Shown here piece by piece: positions 1 to 12,815 of a stretch of DNA of 64,000 nucleotides. The stretch's first letter is position 1. Each line of letters begins with the position of its first letter. Position numbers and translations under genes: made by a program. The stretch is from Glycine soja (lineage: Eukaryota > Streptophyta > Magnoliopsida > Fabales > Fabaceae), in contig NC_041008.1 in NCBI RefSeq assembly GCF_004193775.1, positions 10,869,731 through 10,933,730 on the forward strand. The letters are read 5' to 3'. Under the pieces are notes generated by a model. The model made no database searches. It saw only the letters and a list, made by a program, of their open reading frames with translations, and was not told the DNA's origin.

Positions 1-143
1 ATTTATTCTTGACCATTGTCAAGATTTTGTTGTATTTGTTTGATCAAATTCTATGCATTTAAGTATTTCTTAAATCCTTTTTTCGATAGTCTCACCTAAT
101 ATATTTGGTGCTCATTTGATATTTTATATGATTTGTTAAAATG

Positions 144-145
<2 letters not shown>

Positions 146-205
<60 letters not shown>
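146..205. repeat. (TA)n microsatellite
   Basis: About 30 uninterrupted TA dinucleotides lie in non-coding AT-rich DNA. It is a simple repeat and likely to vary in length between individuals. Confidence 0.95.
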
Positions 206-207
<2 letters not shown>

Positions 208-2710
208 TTGATATTAAAGTTATTTTTATCTTAGGATGAACCGATGAAGTTGTACATCCAATCTCGCCAACTTTATGCCTAAATGCATGTCCTTGCGACG
301 CTCGGATGGGACCCATGACGTATGGCGGGCTTTGTTATTTTCTTTGATCATTTGCATTCTTTTCTGCATTATTTATAAGAAAATGATGATAATTCTAACT
401 TATGTGCATCAATCCCTTTCCAATTTCTTTTGTCATCTATAATTTTCTTTTGGGATCTTTAGTATTGCTCTAGTCACGTGTTTTCTCCTAATAATTTCTA
501 CTTTTATTATTGATAATGCACTCAATATCGAATATTAACGATAATTCAAAGTGTGTAAAAAAACAATAATTTAAAGTGATAAATAAAAAAAATTGTATGA
601 TTAAAAGTATCATTTACAATCAACTATGATGCTTTATTAAACTTTTAAAATTATTTATGTTTTATTATCAAAGTTAATTTTTAAATTGATCAGTTGCTAC
701 CACTAGGTTGAATATCTCCAAAATCTTAGTGATGTTCACCTGCCACTACTCGGTTGAATATAACTTGTATAGGCCTAACCCTGACGGTCAAATTAATTGC
801 AATACTAATAATGGTTACATGCCAAATCTAATGATCACTTCTATAAGATAAATTGCGAGCATCTATGCCCTACCACCCATCCTCCCTCCATATACTTGTA
901 CGGTATGAAATGTCCTTTTTATGGTGTAGGCTAGAGTGAAAGTGGTGGCACGTTGTGGACAGAGTATATGGATGAGACTAGGGCTGGTGCATTGGGATTT
1001 ACATGAACCACTAAAAGTAGAATATTTGGTTCACGTTAATTTAAAGCAAACTATTCTTTTATAATAGATTTGTTATCCATTTAGTTACTAATGTAGTTAA
1101 AAAAAATTCTTTTTTTAGAGGATTTTTTCTTTTTAATTCCTATAATTTTTTTTCTCTTTGAAGAAGAAAAACATACATTAATTAATTAATTGGATAGAAG
1201 GTAATTAAGTAAAAAGAGATGATCGATTCCAATAATTTGAAGGGTGATTTTAGAAAAATATACAAATTATTAATAAATTTAATGTTATTAATTAAACTAA
1301 TTAATTTTCTTAAATTTTTTATCTGTAAGAATTGAAAACTGTCAAGAATTTATAATAACTAAAAGTCTTATATTTAGGGAAAAAAAGTATAATAATATAA
1401 AAATGACGACAACAAAAGAAAGATGGAATGAAACAATAATTGGAGGATTAAAATTTTCAATAAAAAAGAATTAGCATGTATCAAGATTACAAAGGATTTG
1501 ATCTTTCCAAAAACAGTATTTTCTAATCGAAAATAATAGTTCCAATTCAATCTACTTCGACCACGACAAAACATTTTAAAATTAAGGGGTTAGTAGGGTG
1601 TCTTATTGTGTGTGATTAACGTTAAATTTTAGTTAGCCGCAAAACTCTCTGATTGAGTGAACGGCAACTAGTGTTAATTAACATTAATAAAGCTTTGATC
1701 ATGCTTTCCTCATTGTTTGATAGCGAAATTAATAAATGACAACAAAATGGAGAAAAGGAGAGATTCGAATCAGAGTTGATGTGGTTTTTGACAAAGATTG
1801 AAGCATTTGTTTTTGATGACTAAAGAGGGTGGGTGAGAGGGATGTGGTCTTGACAAGGATATGGTGATGGGGCCTTGAAAGCTCGCAATATTTGAAATAG
1901 AAAATAATTACTCTCAGAAGTGTACTTTGAAGATTTCGATTGGATGGATTTAGTGGGAGGTAACTCATCCTTTTCTGAATTTAGATTAGTTTGGACATAC
2001 AAGGGATCGGTTTCCTTGATGTCAATAATGTGATGGTGTAAATAAAAGCATTAATTTCTCCACTGGTGGGGCATTTAGGAGAGAAGAACAAACAATTAAT
2101 GATCGTTAAGATGGACTTCATGCCATGCCACTTATATCAGCACAAGATATTCTCTCTATCAAACATGTTTTTTTATTAAGAATAAAAAATATTGTTAGAG
2201 GTTTATAATAACTTACATCTCAATCAACTGGGTTAGACTCTTTGGACTCTCTATCAACCATATACATATGTATGTTAAGGTTAGAATGCTTATAATTAAT
2301 TAGATAAACTACTGTTTATATATCTGTTGAAAAAAGTGTTTACATAATAGTGTTTTAAATAAAATGATTATCTGAAAAAAGTAAGAAAAAAAATGATAGT
2401 CTAACTGCAACTCTTTTTTTTTTATACTCGCTAACAAGAGTGTGGTTCAATTTAACTTTATCCAAGCTTGTTCAATACAAAATTAAAATACTATTCTGCA
2501 ACTAAAAATGTGTATATTTACTTTAACTTGTTTTAAAAAATAATTATTTATTGTTTAGTCAGAGAATATACTTACAAAAGAGTTCTAATTTCTAAAGCAT
2601 ATTAAGAATTCAAGAATCCTCAACAAACTTTATGTAACGTGATTTGAACGAATAATGTATTTCACGAGTTTGTCCTCAAATGATTCTCGTGTTTTTCAGG
2701 GAGTGGCGTG

Positions 2711-2898
2711 CATGATGCCCCTCTCAATGTATAGAGAGGTGGTACTAATGAATAATGATACCTTAGTCATGTGTGAGAAGGATCCAAAATCTCACTATAA
2801 CCTTAGTCACGCATGATGTTCCTCTCACTGTAGAGAGGGCTGATACCAATGATGCCTTAGTCACATGGGAGAAAGATCCAAAATCTTACTATACTAGA
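2711..2898. repeat. Tandem duplication, unit about 100 bp
   Basis: Two imperfect head-to-tail copies, starting at 2711 and 2812, share the order 'catgatg..cctctca.tgta.agag', 'gataccaatga', 'ccttagtcac' and 'gatccaaaatct'. They differ by scattered substitutions and small indels, so the duplication is not recent. No coding content is seen. Confidence 0.75.
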
Positions 2899-3344
2899 CA
2901 CAAGACCTTTAGGTTTTTCAAGCCCTAAGATTGCGATGTTATAAAGTAAGTCGGTTACACTAGTTAGTCTATGGATATTAACTGATCTATAAGTGTGGGT
3001 CAACCTTCATTAGGTGTTAGTCTTGTGAAAGGCTCTTTTACTTGATTAGCTATACATGGTTTGAATTTCAATCGAACAAATCTACAACTCCTCTGACATC
3101 AAACTTAGAAGGTGTAGGTTGTTGTCCGTCACATGGTTCACTTATTTTTCTGAAAGTATTTTTTTTTTAAAAAAATCATGTGACTATATCTTTAAAAAAA
3201 TCCCTGTTATACATGCACTGTATATATTTATTGATATACAATACCCACAAAGAATATATCCAAAATAATACGCATCAAAGATAAAATAAATAAATCTCAA
3301 CAAATATAACAATAAATATGTATTTTCATTGTCATGTGATGATG

Positions 3345-3475
3345 ACGTGCTCATGCTAATTATGATGATTATTATAATAATTATGATGATTATTATAATA
3401 GTGATAATAATGATTATGTGATGATGATGAGAATTATAATAATAATGACGATGATTAATGGTAATGAGTTAATAA
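3345..3475. repeat. GAT/ATT/AAT-rich low-complexity tract
   Basis: This is a run of degenerate trinucleotides (gatgat, attataata, gataataat). It includes a near-exact doubling of 'aattatgatgattattata' around 3357-3400. It has no coding content. Confidence 0.8.
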
Positions 3476-5136
3476 ATAACAATAAGATTGATATATTTTT
3501 TAAGATGTAATATTTAAAATATTTTAAAAATTTATTTTTTTAGGATAATCTTTCAGTGATTTAATGGTTAATGAGATTTTAATTTAAATTCTTACATATT
3601 TTAAATTTAAGTCTTTTATTTTAATTTAATAGTTGAAATTAATAATTTATATTCTCTCGCATAAGATAATCATTATCTATTTATAATTTTTTTCCTTACT
3701 GAGGGAATGGTCGGTACTCATCTTTACTCCTTTTGGATTCTTCCATGAGATTATAACTCTAGGATGAATCATGTTAAATTGTGTACCTAAAATGGTGGCC
3801 GGCAAACTTTTCTTTTTTCCTGTCTATTTTAGAGCTAGCTTTCATTGTATAATTCATGATTCAAATCCGCGGTCCATAAAATTATTTTATTTTTATTTCA
3901 GGATAAATTTTTATTTTTAAGAGACGATAAAATTTTAATACTTTCAAATTTAGTTTCAGTTATTAAAAATTATTAAAAAAAACTCAAATATATCATTGAA
4001 GCATTGAATCCATCCACATAAAACTATTCTAGTTTAAATAATGATATCGAGTATGCAAATACATACATTTAATACTCGTAGAGAAAAAAAAAGTCTAAAA
4101 AAGTTGTAATAAAAAAAATTGTCTAAAAAAATCATAATTGTTTTGGAGATTAAATCAACGAGTCAATACGTAACAAATGTGGTAGCTTGCTTTTTAGGAG
4201 ATTTTTTAAAAACTAAGCTTCTAATTTTAATTTAAAACATAATTGTTTATAAACTTTTATCAAGGGAAATAATTTAAAACCAAGTGATTGGTTACAGCCA
4301 CTTAATATGTTGAAGTAAAGATTAAATCGTTTAAGTAGTATCTGAGTTTGATTTGTAGCGGAAATAATTTTTAATTAAATTTTATTTAACTTTCATTTTA
4401 AATTAATCAATGTCTCTTTATTTATATAATATTTCTCTGTAAAAATTTTATAATATTATTTTTGTTTGAAAATTTTTTTAAAGTAATTTTACTAATGTGT
4501 ATAAATTTTTTTTTACAAGAATGTGATCAATTGTGATGAATTAACTGCTAACATTTATATGACCCTATTATTAGATTGGAGTTATAAAAATGTGGTAGTT
4601 ATGAGGAATTACGAGTTTTTCTTATTAATTGCCGTCCATTGCTCACATTTAGAAGAAGTCGCATCCCTTCATTTAAAATATTGTTTTTCATCCAAGACAA
4701 TAAGAGTGATAATGAGAGGTTTTGAAATTAACCTTCTCTAGAGTGAGAAAGACGATTGTATTTCTATTAGATATTATTGATCACGAGTTGTATTTTCATC
4801 AAATAGTTGGCGAGAATTTAGAGATATTGCAAATCATTGATAGATCCTTGTTGGGGGAGATGTAAGATTAAGAAATCCTTTTTATCAAGAGAGAAATCGT
4901 GTTATATCATACTTTCGTTAACGGATAAATTTCAACAAACTAAGTCATGTAGTTTTTTCTTTTACTCATGAAAACTTTCCAATATTAAAATTCTTCGTAT
5001 TGTTATTTTTACTCTCACTTGTTGGGTAAGATTAGGGTGATAATCAACTAAATCAACTCAAAAATAATTTAAAATTTAATTTGATAATTAGCTCATTAAA
5101 TTTGATTTATTTGAAGACTCATTTGATTTATAAATC

Positions 5137-5141
<5 letters not shown>

Positions 5142-5184
<43 letters not shown>
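5142..5184. repeat. (TA)n microsatellite
   Basis: This is an uninterrupted run of about 21 AT dinucleotides in non-coding DNA. Confidence 0.95.
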
Positions 5185-5186
<2 letters not shown>

Positions 5187-6229
5187 GTAAGTGTTTGTTT
5201 TTTTTTTTATTTTATACATTTAGGGTGTGATAATTTTTATTTATGTCTTGACTTTGGTTTTAATTATGTTTTTTTTGTTATATTTTGTGACCTTTTAAAG
5301 CTAATAGAAAAGTTTAGTTTGTCTTTTTAGAAAAATTAAATAATCATTTCATCTAAAATATACTAATAAATTCAAAATTTAAAATATAGAGAATTTAAAA
5401 AAATTGATTTTTGGTTCATGTGATTCGAGCTACCAAACAGTTTGTGAGCTTGAACTGAGTTGAGTTTGAGTTGGAAAAAAAATTTATGTCGAGTTCGAGT
5501 TGAGCTAAATATCAATGAGCCGAGTTGAGCAAAACCAAGCTTGACTCATTTCCGATCATAACTAAGATTGTGAACTTAAGGAAGCCTTATTTTATGTCAG
5601 GAATCATGTTTTCTGGAAACCAGTAAAATCTATTTGATTGAAAATCAGAAACATTTGGATAAGTTTTGAGAAATTGAAAAGTTACGTGATATTTTTACTC
5701 ATTATTTTAATTATTTATCATATTAATAAGAATAAAATAATATTTTTATTGTAAAAAAAAAATTAAACTCATAAAGGTAAAAATTTCACCTTCTCCATAT
5801 GAAAGTTTTCGTAAAAAAGCTTGTTAAAAAACAGTCACCCAAAACATTATTTCCTAATGATCTTATTTTTTTTAAATAAATGCTGAACATAAAAAACTAA
5901 AATTCCCAACCTAATATTTATAGAAAATTTAAAAATTTTCCCTACCAAATACCTCCTAAGAGATTATATTTTATCTAGAGGGAAATTTTGTAATACTACT
6001 TTCAACCGTAGACAAATTTTACTGCCCACTATGTTATGCAATTTTTCTTTATACACAGAAAAATTTTCACCTTAAGAGTTTTAGTATTACTCTTTTACTT
6101 TCACACTTATTTTATATTGAGTGACTATTTTGAGTTTTAAAAAAAATAAGAATTTTCAACTATTCATTTCCAACATTTTTTTCTTTCCATCCTTCTTCAT
6201 CACATCAATCATCTTATATATCTCATACT

Positions 6230-7246
6230 CAGGACGGACCCAGGTTTTAAACGGCGAGAACTCAAATAAAGCATTAAAATTTAAAGAAAATATTTATATG
6301 TTTTTTAAAATGATTTAAGAACAGATAATAAAAACTACACTTACATAGAAGATATTAAAAATATTTTTAAAGACCCAAAATTATAAATGACAATAATCAA
6401 TTTCACACGTCACCGATAATTCTAATAAATTTATAATAAAAATTGATATTTATGTAAACCATATCTTTTTTAATCTATTGTAAAAATATACAAAATTTGA
6501 ACAAATTATAGCTCTCTAAATTATCTTTTAGGACAATAATAGACAACAACCATTGAAGAATAATTTACTTTCAAATTAGTTAAAAAAATAGAAGAAGAAA
6601 AATATTTATCATGACAAAGACTACAACTTCAAAAGCAAACTATATGGTAAATCTTTAGTGCAACTAATTGATGTCTTATTTGCTTTCCTAAGATTTATAT
6701 TGTATGCAGTTCTGGATCCTGAGATCGGAAACATACCAGAACCTCACAATAGTAAGAATTAAAAATAAAGACAAGACGAGAGAAACAAAACAAATATAAA
6801 AAAATTATGATAGAAAGATGAAATATTTGTTGACACGTTTCAAAATTTAAGTTTTTAAACTTTTATGCAATGCCTGTAAGTTTGACTCATTGATAAATGT
6901 TAATAAAATCATTTGATTACAAACTACAATTATTTATAACTTTTAAAATAATAATAATATATTATAAAAGAAAAACTATTTGTGAGAAAAATAAATAGTA
7001 CTCAAATATTTTATCTAGAAAAAATACAATTATCTCTATAATAAATATTGCAAAAGAATAGAATATTTTATTAAAAATAAAATTTAAATAACAAATAAAT
7101 GATATTATTTACGTAATTAAATTCTCAGAATAAAAATAAGTACCTGATATTATTTTTTTAGGACTACCTATTATTGAAAAACCAAATTAAAAAAATCCGG
7201 TGCGCGGGGGCAAGGCCCCCCAACACAAGCTGTAGGTCTGCCACTG
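6230..7246. mobile_element. Non-autonomous hAT-like DNA transposon, about 1.0 kb
   Basis: The left end begins CAG-GACGGACCCAGG. The right end, read on the other strand, begins CAGTGGCAGACCTACAG, so the two ends form short imperfect terminal inverted repeats. They are flanked by 8-bp near-duplicates, CTCATACT at 6222-6229 and CTCGCACT at 7247-7254 (6 of 8 identical). An 8-bp duplication is the hallmark of the hAT superfamily. A GC-rich hairpin (GGGGGC...GCCCCCC) sits just inside the right end near 7206. The interior is AT-rich and encodes no transposase, so it would depend on an enzyme made elsewhere. The mismatches in ends and duplications indicate an old insertion. Assignment to hAT is inference from the duplication length. 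Confidence 0.6.
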
Positions 7247-7254
7247 CTCGCACT

Positions 7255-7999
7255 TCTCTCTTCTCTTCTTATTTTTCTTTTTTTTTTACAAAATAAAATT
7301 GTATAAATTTATTGAACAAGTATAATTTCTGTGATTCTGTTTTTCTGTAATGTAATTTTGATTGTAAAGTTCTTATATGTGTTTTTGTGTCTGTGGTAGA
7401 GGTCTGAGCAAACTGGTGTTATTAGCAATTTGACATACTTGACCATATTGGCACATTACACATAGGCGACACAAATGCCACAATCTTAGTATGGTCAAGG
7501 GGTAGGAGCTGGGTTCTATGTCATTTACTTATGTAAAAAATTTCGGGTTGGAATCAATTTCCATACCTTATATAATCATTATTTTTCTCTGCTGTGAAAA
7601 AAGAGAGAGTATAATTTCTCTTTCAAAAATTTCAATCCTCAAAAGTTGAAACAACTGTGCTTATTTTCCTTAACTTTAACATTGCTTGTTGGATGGTAAA
7701 TCACGGCGCACTACATTACAAAAATTGTATATATTAAAGCCAAGCACCTCTAGATTGTGTGGGGCTAATTATTATTATTTTTCTTTCGTGCATGCATGAC
7801 TCATTGACTCGTACTTACTTATCTGTAAGTTAACTTTAATATGTTTCCCATAATTTCTCAAAAATTAAGGAAAATTTACCCAAAACACTCTTAATATTAA
7901 TTTGAGTCATGTTTAAATTAACTCCCAACATTTAAAAGGGTACAAATGATTTCCTAATAATTTCAAACGATGTAAAACAAACTTCTAAATAGTTAATCT
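7255..7999. other. Intergenic stretch with no clear gene
   Basis: No protein-like frame is seen. A short block around 7483-7560 resembles tRNA promoter boxes and might be a SINE remnant. The rest is AT-rich. Confidence 0.5.
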
Positions 8000-9100
8000 T
8001 ACTAAAAATTTGAAGTACAAGTGGGAGGTGGAATTTTACATTAGATATAAAATGATAAAATTAAATATTATATAAGTGAAAATAAAACTCATAAACCCGA
8101 CTCTTAAGGTTTTGAGTTAAAGTGCGATGTGAAGTTTATTTATGTAGTTAGCTTGAGACCCATTGGTAAATCTCCTTAATGTCTACTCCCCTCAATTGTA
8201 CAACAATTGGTATCAAAGTTAGGTTCGACGTGTTAACCGAAATAGGCGAGTAAAATGACGACAATTGATCCATGGACATGAAGATCTCATGTATTAGGAT
8301 CCTTTATATCGAAAGTCTTCTTGAAAAGTGAGTCCATGTATGGAGATAGTGAGTCCTATAGGAGTTGCAGTGGTGCAAAGTACTAGAGCAAGTTGACAGC
8401 AATGATTATGAACGGTCAGAGTAGCCACAATTAAACTCTACGGGCCACCATTGGATACTCATAGATTAAATATGACTATCGCTTAAAGGGAGACTAGGAA
8501 AGTTGAGTACCATATAAACGAGAAGAAGACTCATAAACTCGAGCCTTAATGTTTTGGGTTAAAGTGTGATATTAAGTTCATTTATCTGATTGTTCATGGC
8601 CTATTGGTGTAAAATTTCCTCGGTGTTTATCCCCCCTCATATCCACAACAATTGGTATTAGAGGCAGGTTCAACTAGGTGATAAGCTTAGATGAGTTCAA
8701 TGAAGTTGCCAGTGGATCCACGTGTGGGGATCCCTTGTATTGAAAATCTTCTTGGTGAAGCCAAATGACATGTTCCGTGGCCACAAAGTGGTGGAGTGTG
8801 ACAGTGTAAGGTGCTAAAGAATATTGTTACAAAAATGGCTAGGCCAGCTACAATTAAGCTGTAAGGGCCACCATAAAATATTCGTGAATTGATAATAACT
8901 TCTGTTTAAAGAGAAGACTACCGTGAGGAAGATACTCACACTTAAGGGGAAGATTATTGGAGTATAAGTATGAGCTAAAGTTTTATATTGGTTAAAAATG
9001 AAAAAGTTAAGTATCGTATAAGTGAGAAGACTATTGTATCAGTTCGCTTATATAATTTGTTCATAGCTCATTAATATAAATTTTTCTAGTATTTATCTCA
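8000..9100 (+). mobile_element. TRIM-like LTR retrotransposon remnant, repeated LTR/primer-site units
   Basis: Three related blocks, near 8040-8207, 8490-8652 and 8950-9090, share 'gtaccatataa/agtgagaag', 'actcataaac', 'gggttaaagtgtgat' and 'cccattggtaaat..cct..atgt'. The first two end in 'caacaat' followed by primer-binding sites like the 3' end of initiator tRNA-Met: TGGTATCA at 8208 and TGGTATTA at 8653. Purine-rich polypurine-tract-like runs precede the blocks (for example 'aaggggaagattattggag' near 8935). Short LTRs, tRNA-Met primer sites and internal segments of only about 280 bp without coding capacity fit terminal-repeat retrotransposons in miniature. Three LTR-like blocks with two internal segments suggest a tandem copy, as from recombination between elements. 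Confidence 0.55.
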
Positions 9101-11210
9101 ATGTTTTCCTTAAAAACTCAGTACATCTATAATTTTTGTTTGAGTCAATTAATTTCATTTCCAGATTTTTTTATAATCCCACCTTGGGAGGTGGTTTTAA
9201 AATAAAGATTTTGGAGGGATTTGATGTACATAGAACCAGTGGATTGGATGATACTCCAAGAAGTATGGTTATTTTATACAAGCAATTTCTCAATATTACA
9301 AGTCATGAATGTTTTTAAGACTATGTCCTATACTTATGATGAATTTATTAGGTGTCAAGCCCTCTGAAAATTTACATGTATTTGTCATTCATCTTAAGCA
9401 GTCATTGACAATTTAAAAAATAAATTTATTCGGTGTGATGTTCAAGCCCTCGGAGAAATTTATTTATTTTCCTGTTCATGTGTCCTACAAAATAACTATT
9501 CCAAAATTTAAACTTGGATGTTTCGTGTAAAGCCTTCAAAGTATAACAACACTATAACTTGCTTAATATAGATAACTTTTGATTCCGTAAGGTGGTGTGG
9601 AGCCCAATTATAATAAATTGCTCATGGTCACTTTCTGGTCCTATTTATTGCGTCGAAGACTTTGCGTCGTTAAAAGTTATCCACATCCACACAAGACTGA
9701 GGATTGTACTTTGGGTTTGGTCTATTCCTTAATTGTTCATAGGAATTTATTTAATGACCAGCGTTCCCTATAAAAGAAGGCTACTACTATGAAGTTGACC
9801 TACAGTTTTTTGGTTGGGGCACTACCGTCTTTTTGTACTTAAAAACTTGTTTCACTTATATGGTTTAGGAGTATTCGGTAGTCGGTACATGGTCTCATAT
9901 GATCAAACCCCTACAGTCATACAAAGCGCGTGTGCATTTGATATGGCATTTCGTTTCATGTTCTTTATGAACCCCGTTCGTTTAGATATTTTAATTTTAT
10001 GTTTAGATTGGATGTAGTTGCAGAAAAAATAGAAATAGGAAATTTTTGGAAACAAAATTTTATTTTATCTTTTTTTAAAAATTCAAATTTGTGTTCTCTC
10101 TCTCTCTCTCTTTTTAATTTGAAGAGTTTCCCAACTGAAAGCCATAAATTTAGTCTTCAAGATAATGAAATCTAGACTGATTTTTCAATAGGTATTTTTT
10201 TGTGAAATCGAATAACTTATAATATGTTTAAGAGACATGCAGATTATTTGTCAATCATACACGTTGATTATAATTTTCTTTCCGTTCAAACAGAAACGGA
10301 AATATTATTTTGAAATTTTATGCTTTTTATTTTTTTAAGAGTAAAGTAACAATAAAAATATGTTTCACCCTGAATGGCTTTATTTCATTTTCATGTCTTA
10401 TTATTCTGCACACCAAGCTCTACCTTTCAAGAATATTGTCATTATTCTGACAATCATTGTTTGATTCTGTCTTTTGTAGTTTGCAGCATCTTCTGTGATT
10501 TGCTAGAATAAATATTATTTCAAAGAGATCCACGAATATTAATAATATTTATACAATATTATTTATTTCTTATTTTTCTCTTTATTCCCATTATTTCTTA
10601 TTATACATTTCACTGACCGTCAAAGTTTTCACTTTCTCTACTTTATTTTACCAAGTGTAAGCGCTTTACACGAGTGCATAACAATTGTTTTCCATAAGCA
10701 AATATGCATATTCTTCATATAGACTTCATTTCTAGTGTTGGCACCCAAATTATTCTACAATTGATGAAATTCATCTCTCTTGAGAATTCAACAAAATTTA
10801 GTCCGCAGCTAATGTCGATTTGGTTAATTTACTCCTAGAAAAATTACCTATATTTAGGACAAAAATCATTAATAAATGTTAAAAATGTGTAGATAAATGT
10901 ATTAAAGATTTTGTTTTATGAATATTTTGACCATCAACTTTAAGAGGGCATACAATGTTGGATTATAGTTTGTTAGTATAAGTTTTACCTTGGAACTTAC
11001 TTTTACCTACAATTACATACATTTGATTCTCACTATATGCGATTTCTACAATTCATAATGTGCGTAGGTAAAAGACATCAATTTATATCTACAACCTCTA
11101 ATTATAGGTAAAAATATTAACTTATACATACAACCTACAACCGTAGATAAAAGTCACATAATAAAAAAATCACGTTGCTCATTACCTATTGAGATGTTTT
11201 ACGTTTTCAA

Positions 11211-11272
<62 letters not shown>

Positions 11273-11824
11273 GTTATCCAGATAAAATGGATATCAGTTG
11301 TATCTAAGTTAACCGTCTAAGTTTTTTACAAGTTCAATGAATTAATCTATGCAATAAAGTAATTGTCTTACTTAAAAAAAAAGTTATAGTAGTTTTGAAA
11401 CATTAGTGCAAACATTGCAAATCAACAACCATGGACTAATTAAAATTCTCTCTCTCTTGGGGATGAAGGGGACAAAGGTCCATTTCCGAGGAAAGTCACG
11501 TAATCACAAAATCATGGACTAATTAAAATCAGTCATGTAATCACATAAATACTCTTGAAGACACTAATTAAAATCAGTCTAGATTTCATGGACTAATTGA
11601 CAACCATGGACTAATTAAAATTCTTACAATTACAGTAGCAACCTTTTCCATAACAATGCTTCCATAGTTTCGAGGTTGAGTGTCAATATAAATTTCTACC
11701 CAAGAAGGTTGCACTCATTTAGCCTTTGTTGTCTAACATTAGTTAAAAACACTCAATCATCTTATTTGTACTAAGCAATTAAATATTAAAAAATTACAAA
11801 AAAGACAAACCATCTCATGAGTTA
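9101..11824. other. Intergenic DNA with simple repeats
   Basis: There is no convincing gene. It contains a CT run at 10095-10110 and a TTA run at 11211-11272. Between 11430 and 11625 several copies of 'atggactaattaaaat' are scattered. A block around 11050-11170 with 'gtgcgtaggtaaaa' and 'aatcacataataaaaaaatc' recurs in related form near 27.0 kb and may be part of a transposon end. Confidence 0.55.
11211..11272. repeat. (TTA)n microsatellite
   Basis: About 20 perfect ATT/TTA trinucleotides directly follow the 'gtaggtaaaa' repeat block. Confidence 0.95.
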
Positions 11825-12800
11825 CATTAAGATTACAACATAATATAAACTAAATTACTGCACTCCGTCCCCAGACATGCAACTCTCTAGCCTGCTTTAT
11901 CAAGTTCTAAGGTTTTAAAGGAATTCCTAGTACTAAAAATCTTAACTTTACATACAAATGGGTGATCAAGCCACAAGCATGCAAGAAATAAGTGCAGATA
12001 GAAGTAATGAGCACATAAAAACAACTTTAAATAGATAGTGAGAGAATATTACATCAAATGTTCAGCAGAAATCCCCAACAAGAGGTTTAGCCTTCCATTG
12101 CAAGTTAGTAACTTTCAACACAAAGGATAGATTTTTGAAGAAAAACTAAGGTTACAAATGGATGAGGATGTCTCCTCCAACCCTAGAACCCTAAAATCAC
12201 TCCTAAAACCTAAACTCTCTTGAAGGCTGGAGCTTTTGTCTGTTTTTCTTCTCTCTGGGTGTGTCTCTTTGTTTCCTCTGTTGTCCTCTCTGATGTCTCT
12301 GTTTTTACACCAACTTCAGTGTTTTAAAGACTCTTTGACATTTCAGATTCTGAAGGCTCACTTAGCGTCATTTTCTCGCTAAGCACGAGTTAGTGAATTC
12401 TCGCTTAGCGAGTTGGGCGCGAGAAGAGACAAACGACTCGTTGGGCGCGAGAAGAGACAAACGACTCGTTGGGCGAGCTTGCGGCGTAGGCATCTGTGAC
12501 TGATCCTCTTCTAGGGTTTTCCACGCGCTAAGCGGGCTGAGTGCCTTGCTTAGCGGATGTCACTTGCTAAGTGCATATGCCTCGCTTAGCGAGACACCAG
12601 CTGCTAGACCTTCTTCTACTTTTAGCTTGAAACTAAAGTTGATTCACATTAATTCACCAAAAATAGGAATATCTGCTAAGCAAAATCAAACTAAACATGA
12701 AAATATGTACAATCCTACAAAAATAACCATAAATTGGGGGGAAAATGCTAATTTAATGAAACTATTGAATACAAAAGTTAGTCGTAAATGATAACTAACA
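11825..12800 (-). repeat. 3' LTR of the Athila-like element, truncated
   Basis: It matches 15709-16437 with an insertion near 12360-12480 that includes two exact copies of a 28-bp unit. The homology stops abruptly near 11825, inside the LTR, so the terminal U5 part and any target duplication are missing. It carries several CGCTTAGCG-type palindromes between 12370 and 12600. Confidence 0.8.
12412..12475. repeat. 28-bp tandem repeat inside the LTR
   Basis: Two identical 28-bp units begin GTTGGGCGCGAGAAG at 12412 and 12440, and a third starts at 12468 but is cut short. The partner LTR at 15275-16437 lacks the array, so it arose or was lost after the two LTRs diverged. Confidence 0.9.
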
Positions 12801-12815
12801 AACTCCCCAAAATTT
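12801..12815 (-). other. Polypurine tract before the 3' LTR
   Basis: On the minus strand, 'aattttggggagtt' directly precedes the LTR start TGTTAGTTATCATTTACG. The same tract precedes the LTRs at 60555 and, in altered form, at 56007. It is the expected plus-strand primer. Confidence 0.75.

Larger units (their letters stand above)
206..6229. other. AT-rich intergenic DNA without a recognisable gene
   Basis: No reading frame longer than about 80 codons has recognisable protein character in this stretch, and I see no RNA gene. It holds long A and T runs, a local tandem duplication near 2.7-2.9 kb, a GAT/ATT-rich tract near 3.35-3.47 kb and a TA repeat near 5.15 kb. The short open frames on both strands have the composition of random AT-rich DNA. 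Decayed transposon pieces may be present but are beyond recognition by eye. Confidence 0.6.
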
